Source: Bacillota bacterium
Lineage (GTDB): Bacteria; Bacillota_C; Negativicutes; Sporomusales; Sporomusaceae
Assembly: GCA_023441125.1 (NCBI GenBank)
Contig: JAEZQV010000378.1
Coordinates: 1 to 8,517 of the forward strand
Reading direction: 5' to 3'
Length of the DNA: 8,517 nt
The position numbers and the translations under genes were made by a program. Shown here piece after piece: positions 5,778 through 8,517 of the stretch; the stretch's first letter is position 1; each line of letters begins with the position of its first letter. The notes under the pieces are model-generated. The model ran no database searches, was not told the origin of the DNA, and worked only from the letters and a program-made list of their open reading frames with translations.

Positions 5778-6557
5778 TTATACCGGTTTGCGATAAAAAA
5801 ACGGCAGATAATGGCTAAAGCCAATATCGCGGAAATTCAGAATCGCTTCCGTACCGCCGACAAACAGTACGCCGCCCGGCTTAAGCGCGGCGAAAAAACG
5901 CCGGTACAGGCCATCCTTGGCCTCCTCGGTAAAATAAATGACTACATTGCGGCACAGGATAAGGTCAAAGCCCGTCTCGAACTTGTCCACCAGCAAATTA
6001 TGCCGCTGGAATTCCACCCGTGCTTTCATATCATCACTAATTGTGGCTATGCCGTCTGCCTGCTTAAAGTATTTAGTAAGCCTGGCAGGCGGTATATTTT
6101 TCAGTTCATTGGCTGTGTAAGCGCCTTGCTTGGCCTTGGCCAGCATTTCCACATCCAGGTCGGTAGCCAGGATGCGGTGTTTGGTATGCGGCGTAAGCTC
6201 CTGGAGCATAATGGCCAGGGAATACGGCTCGGCACCGATGGAACAACCGGCGCTCCAAATGGAGAGCCGGGAACTTTGCTTTAAAAGATCAGGGATAACT
6301 TTTTTCTCCAGTTCATCAAATTTTTCCGGCGTCCGGAAAAATTCAGTGACATTAATAGTGAGAAAATCAATAAAGTCCTTGTACAGTTTCTGGTTGGACT
6401 CCAGTTTGCTGAAAAAATCGAGATATCCGTTCGCTCCATGGCGGCTCATCATATTACCAATGCGTCGCTGCATCTGTGCCGGTTTATAATCATTGAGATT
6501 AATGCCTGACTTTGCGTGGAGCTTTTGCTTGAATAAATCCCAGTCCTTGTCGCTCAT
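5778..6557 (-). CDS. cheR: CheR-type protein-glutamate O-methyltransferase
   Basis: CheR transfers a methyl group from S-adenosylmethionine to glutamates of chemoreceptors, setting adaptation. The helical N-terminal domain (about 1-75) ends in TINVTEFFR (67-75). The SAM-binding fold begins with SIWSAGCSIGAEPYSLAI (99-116), then ATDLD (131-135), NLL (187-189), FDLILCRNVVIYF (197-209) and LKPGGVLFVGGTE (225-237). The 259-residue length is normal and there is no TPR or other extension. The usual SAGCSxGEEPYS loop has Ala at 109 for the first Glu; E110 is kept. AGGGGG (6569-6564) lies 6 nt before the ATG. No receptor, CheA, CheW or CheB is in the window. The gene lies 81 bp after namZ on the same strand, so it may be the last gene of that unit or independently transcribed. 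It converges on the carboxypeptidase with an 11-bp gap. Confidence 0.92.
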   Translation of the reverse strand: MSDKDWDLFKQKLHAKSGINLNDYKPAQMQRRIGNMMSRHGANGYLDFFSKLESNQKLYKDFIDFLTINVTEFFRTPEKFDELEKKVIPDLLKQSSRLSIWSAGCSIGAEPYSLAIMLQELTPHTKHRILATDLDVEMLAKAKQGAYTANELKNIPPARLTKYFKQADGIATISDDMKARVEFQRHNLLVDKFETGFDLILCRNVVIYFTEEAKDGLYRRFFAALKPGGVLFVGGTEAILNFRDIGFSHYLPFFYRKPV

Positions 6558-6638
6558 GGAAAACCCCCTGTTATTCTTTGTTGCGGATGACGACTAATAA
6601 TTGACAAATACTATTTTTCGACATAACAAGTTGTTTTC

Positions 6639-7877
6639 CTACTTATAAAGATAATATGCCCGGGACATCGCCTGAAATTTTTTGGCTTCCTGCTCCCAGG
6701 TCAGCAACAGCTCCTCAGGAGTGTTTCTTCCCAGCCGCAGGGCGTCATCCCCGACAATGAGGTCCATCATCGGCGTGCCTTTGCCGAACCGGAAAGAAAA
6801 CTTATCCCCGCTTACTTGCTGTACTGCGCTGAGCAGGCTCATGCCGGTTCGGACCGGACGGAAAGCCTTGCGGTCCGTGATGTGCAATTGTACGCCATTG
6901 CAGGTTTCCCCGGCAAAACTGCCAAACCGCGGAATATAGTTGGCCGGCCGGAAGACAACACCCGGCAGTTGCAAGCGGTTCATGGCCGCCGCCAACGCGT
7001 CGGCATCCAGCCAGGGAGCGCCGACAAAATCGAAGGGCCGGGTAGTCCCCACGCCTTCGGATATATTAGTGCCGCCGAAAATCCCGGTGGCGGGGTAGAC
7101 CAGGGCCGTATCCGGCGTCGGTATATTCGGTGATGTCATAACCCAGGGCAAACCGGTCTCATCGAAATACATTGCCCGGTGCCAGCCGGTCATCGGGATA
7201 ACCACCAGCTCACAGCCAATGCCGAATTCCTGATTGAACAGCCTGGCCAGTTCGCCGACCGTCAGGCCATGCCGGATAGGAATAGGGTACAGGCCGATAA
7301 AGGACTCAAAACCTGGTTTGACGACGCCGCCTTCGACCTCAGTCCCGCCTACCGGATTGGGCCGGTCAAACACAACAAAAGTTTTGCCGTTTTCTTTGGC
7401 AGCCTGTATGGCGTAAGCCATGGTATAAATATAAGTATAAGAACGGGCGCCGACATCCTGAATATCAAAAGCCAGAATATCGAGCCCCGCAAGCATCTCG
7501 GGTGTTGGTTTTTTGGTCGCGCCATACAGGCTGTACACCGGCAGACCGGTCTTGGCATCTGTCAAACTGCCCACCTGATCACCGGCGGGTACCGCCCCGC
7601 GTATCCCGTGTTCCGGGGAGAATAAAGCCACCAGTCTGGTTTTGGCGTGCAGAACATCAACGGTGCTTTGAAATTGGCTGTTCATGCCGGTGGCATTGGT
7701 GATAAGGCCAACCCGTTTGCCGGCAAAAAGATTGAGCTGCTGGTCAATGGTGTCAATCCCCAATTTAACCGGGACCTGCGCAGCAGGAGGCGAATTTTCC
7801 GCCCGGTTGGCAAACCCGCTGAGAGCAAGCACTACTAAAAGCAGCGTGACAATCTCAATATACAGTCTTTTTTTCAT
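6639..7877 (-). CDS. namZ: Exported exo-beta-N-acetylmuramidase (DUF1343, GH171)
   Basis: NamZ (B. subtilis YbbC) removes MurNAc from the non-reducing end of peptidoglycan fragments outside the cytoplasm, as part of wall turnover. A signal peptide spans about 1-24 (MKKRLY, then a hydrophobic core to about 22, cut near GFA). No lipobox Cys is present, so the enzyme is secreted or periplasmic rather than a lipoprotein. Family hallmarks are all present: FSPEHGIRG (86-94), FDIQDVGARSYTY (137-149), DRPNPVGG (171-178), SPNIPTPD (249-256), GGTNISEGVGTTRPF (268-282) and GAPW (286-289). The 412-residue length is typical. The start was set at the ATG 7 nt after GAGGGGG (7891-7885); a longer frame to 7919 has no better site and would bury the signal peptide. 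It lies 59 bp downstream of anmK on the same strand, which fits a muramic-acid salvage unit. Confidence 0.93.
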   Translation of the reverse strand: MKKRLYIEIVTLLLVVLALSGFANRAENSPPAAQVPVKLGIDTIDQQLNLFAGKRVGLITNATGMNSQFQSTVDVLHAKTRLVALFSPEHGIRGAVPAGDQVGSLTDAKTGLPVYSLYGATKKPTPEMLAGLDILAFDIQDVGARSYTYIYTMAYAIQAAKENGKTFVVFDRPNPVGGTEVEGGVVKPGFESFIGLYPIPIRHGLTVGELARLFNQEFGIGCELVVIPMTGWHRAMYFDETGLPWVMTSPNIPTPDTALVYPATGIFGGTNISEGVGTTRPFDFVGAPWLDADALAAAMNRLQLPGVVFRPANYIPRFGSFAGETCNGVQLHITDRKAFRPVRTGMSLLSAVQQVSGDKFSFRFGKGTPMMDLIVGDDALRLGRNTPEELLLTWEQEAKKFQAMSRAYYLYK

Positions 7878-7884
7878 GTACCAT

Positions 7885-7891
7885 CCCCCTC
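7885..7891 (-). promoter_or_regulatory. Shine-Dalgarno site of namZ
   Basis: GAGGGGG on the minus strand lies 7 nt before the ATG at 7877-7875. It selects the start that puts the signal peptide at the N-terminus. Confidence 0.65.
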
Positions 7892-7936
7892 TTGATTGCC
7901 GTTCGCCGTCATTTTTCACTAAGTTATTTTTGCTCC

Positions 7937-8517
7937 TTATAGTAAGATTTTCCCCATAACCACCGGCCCGCGGGCCCCGGTAACGGCAGGCAGGTTATTC
8001 GCCCGGCCGCTCACGGCTTCATTGGCTAGGACGGCAAAGGCCACGGCTTCCTTGGCATCACTGGAAAACCCCAGTTCTTCCTGCGTCCTGACAGCCATGT
8101 CCGGCAACTGGCGCCGGATATAGTCCAGCAGCACCCGGTTATGACTGCCGCCGCCGCTGACAATAACCTCAGCCACCCGGTAACGGGGCAAAATAAACCG
8201 GCGGTAGCTGTCGGCAATGCTTGCGGCCGTAAACCAGGTAAGCGTAGCCACAAGATCACATTCCGCTACGCCTCCGGCCAAATATTTATCGACCAGCGCC
8301 TTGGCGAACGGCTCGCCAAATACTTCCCGGCCGGTGGATTTGGGCGGCGGCTGCTTAAGATAAGGGTGCGCCAGCAGTTCCTGCAGCATAACGGCCTGCA
8401 CCTGTCCGCTGCCGGCCAGCTGCCCGTCACGGTCAAACGCCTGCCTGCCCCCGGTTAGCCGGCTCACCGTATAATCAATCATCATATTGCCCGGGCCGGT
8501 ATCAAAGGCGGTTACCG
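7937..8517 (-). CDS. anmK: Anhydro-N-acetylmuramic acid kinase, C-terminal part (start beyond window)
   Basis: AnmK opens the 1,6-anhydro ring and phosphorylates 1,6-anhydro-MurNAc with ATP to give MurNAc-6-phosphate, in cytoplasmic recycling of peptidoglycan. The 192 visible residues cover about the C-terminal half of a protein usually near 370-390 residues. Diagnostic motifs in order are AFDTGPGNMMID at the window edge, a FGEPFAKALVDKY helix, VSGGGSHNRVLLDYI (the nucleotide-binding SGGGxxN segment), GFSSDAKEAVAFAVLANE, and the terminal TGARGPVVMGKI. The frame is open to the right edge, so the ATG that would start at 8485 is internal, not the start. No disruption is seen. It precedes namZ by 59 bp on the same strand with no terminator between, so the two are probably cotranscribed. 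Confidence 0.93.
   Translation of the reverse strand, partial: VTAFDTGPGNMMIDYTVSRLTGGRQAFDRDGQLAGSGQVQAVMLQELLAHPYLKQPPPKSTGREVFGEPFAKALVDKYLAGGVAECDLVATLTWFTAASIADSYRRFILPRYRVAEVIVSGGGSHNRVLLDYIRRQLPDMAVRTQEELGFSSDAKEAVAFAVLANEAVSGRANNLPAVTGARGPVVMGKILL

Noticed and set aside
6601..6629. TTGACA-N17-TAACAA on the plus strand, between cheR and namZ
   Set aside because: The -35 is perfect but the -10 is poor, and it points into the 3' end of namZ with no plus-strand gene downstream. An antisense promoter is possible but unsupported.

Overview
The window looks like chromosomal core DNA from an anaerobic, probably spore-forming Firmicute. A diderm Negativicute of the Sporomusaceae type is my best guess. 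The grounds are inference: Shine-Dalgarno sites are strong and GGAGG-like throughout, glgC is of Firmicute type, a secreted polysaccharide deacetylase is paired with a D-Ala-D-Ala carboxypeptidase as in sporulating Firmicutes, and anmK (mostly a Gram-negative recycling gene) lies beside namZ (first characterised in Bacillus). Base composition looks slightly GC-rich and even. I see no IS element, phage gene, CRISPR array, tRNA or rRNA.

Layout, left to right. (1) The 5' part of glgC (minus) runs off the left edge. (2) A 345-bp non-coding stretch (349-693) holds a long hairpin, a TATAAT box near glgC, and three TTAAC(A/G) direct repeats at exact 11-bp spacing that resemble a PhoP box with a -10 box downstream. 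(3) A two-gene signalling operon (minus) encodes a membrane hybrid histidine kinase (HisKA-HATPase-REC-HPt) and then a response regulator with an unrecognised C-terminal domain. (4) A small zinc-ribbon protein (plus) diverges from the kinase and abuts, with no spacer, (5) a convergent NodB-type polysaccharide deacetylase (minus). (6) Divergent from that is an exported S11 D-Ala-D-Ala carboxypeptidase (plus), which converges on (7) a lone cheR (minus). (8) Upstream of cheR on the same strand are namZ and the 3' part of anmK, which runs off the right edge.

The right two thirds is dominated by cell-wall work: peptide trimming (S11 carboxypeptidase), glycan deacetylation (NodB enzyme), exolytic release of MurNAc (NamZ) and salvage of anhydro-MurNAc (AnmK). 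The left third couples a four-step phosphorelay to an unknown output and lies upstream of glycogen synthesis. The most interesting items are the PhoP-like repeat array with a 5' hairpin, the response regulator with an unknown output domain, the altered nucleotide-binding loop of GlgC, and the namZ-anmK pairing.
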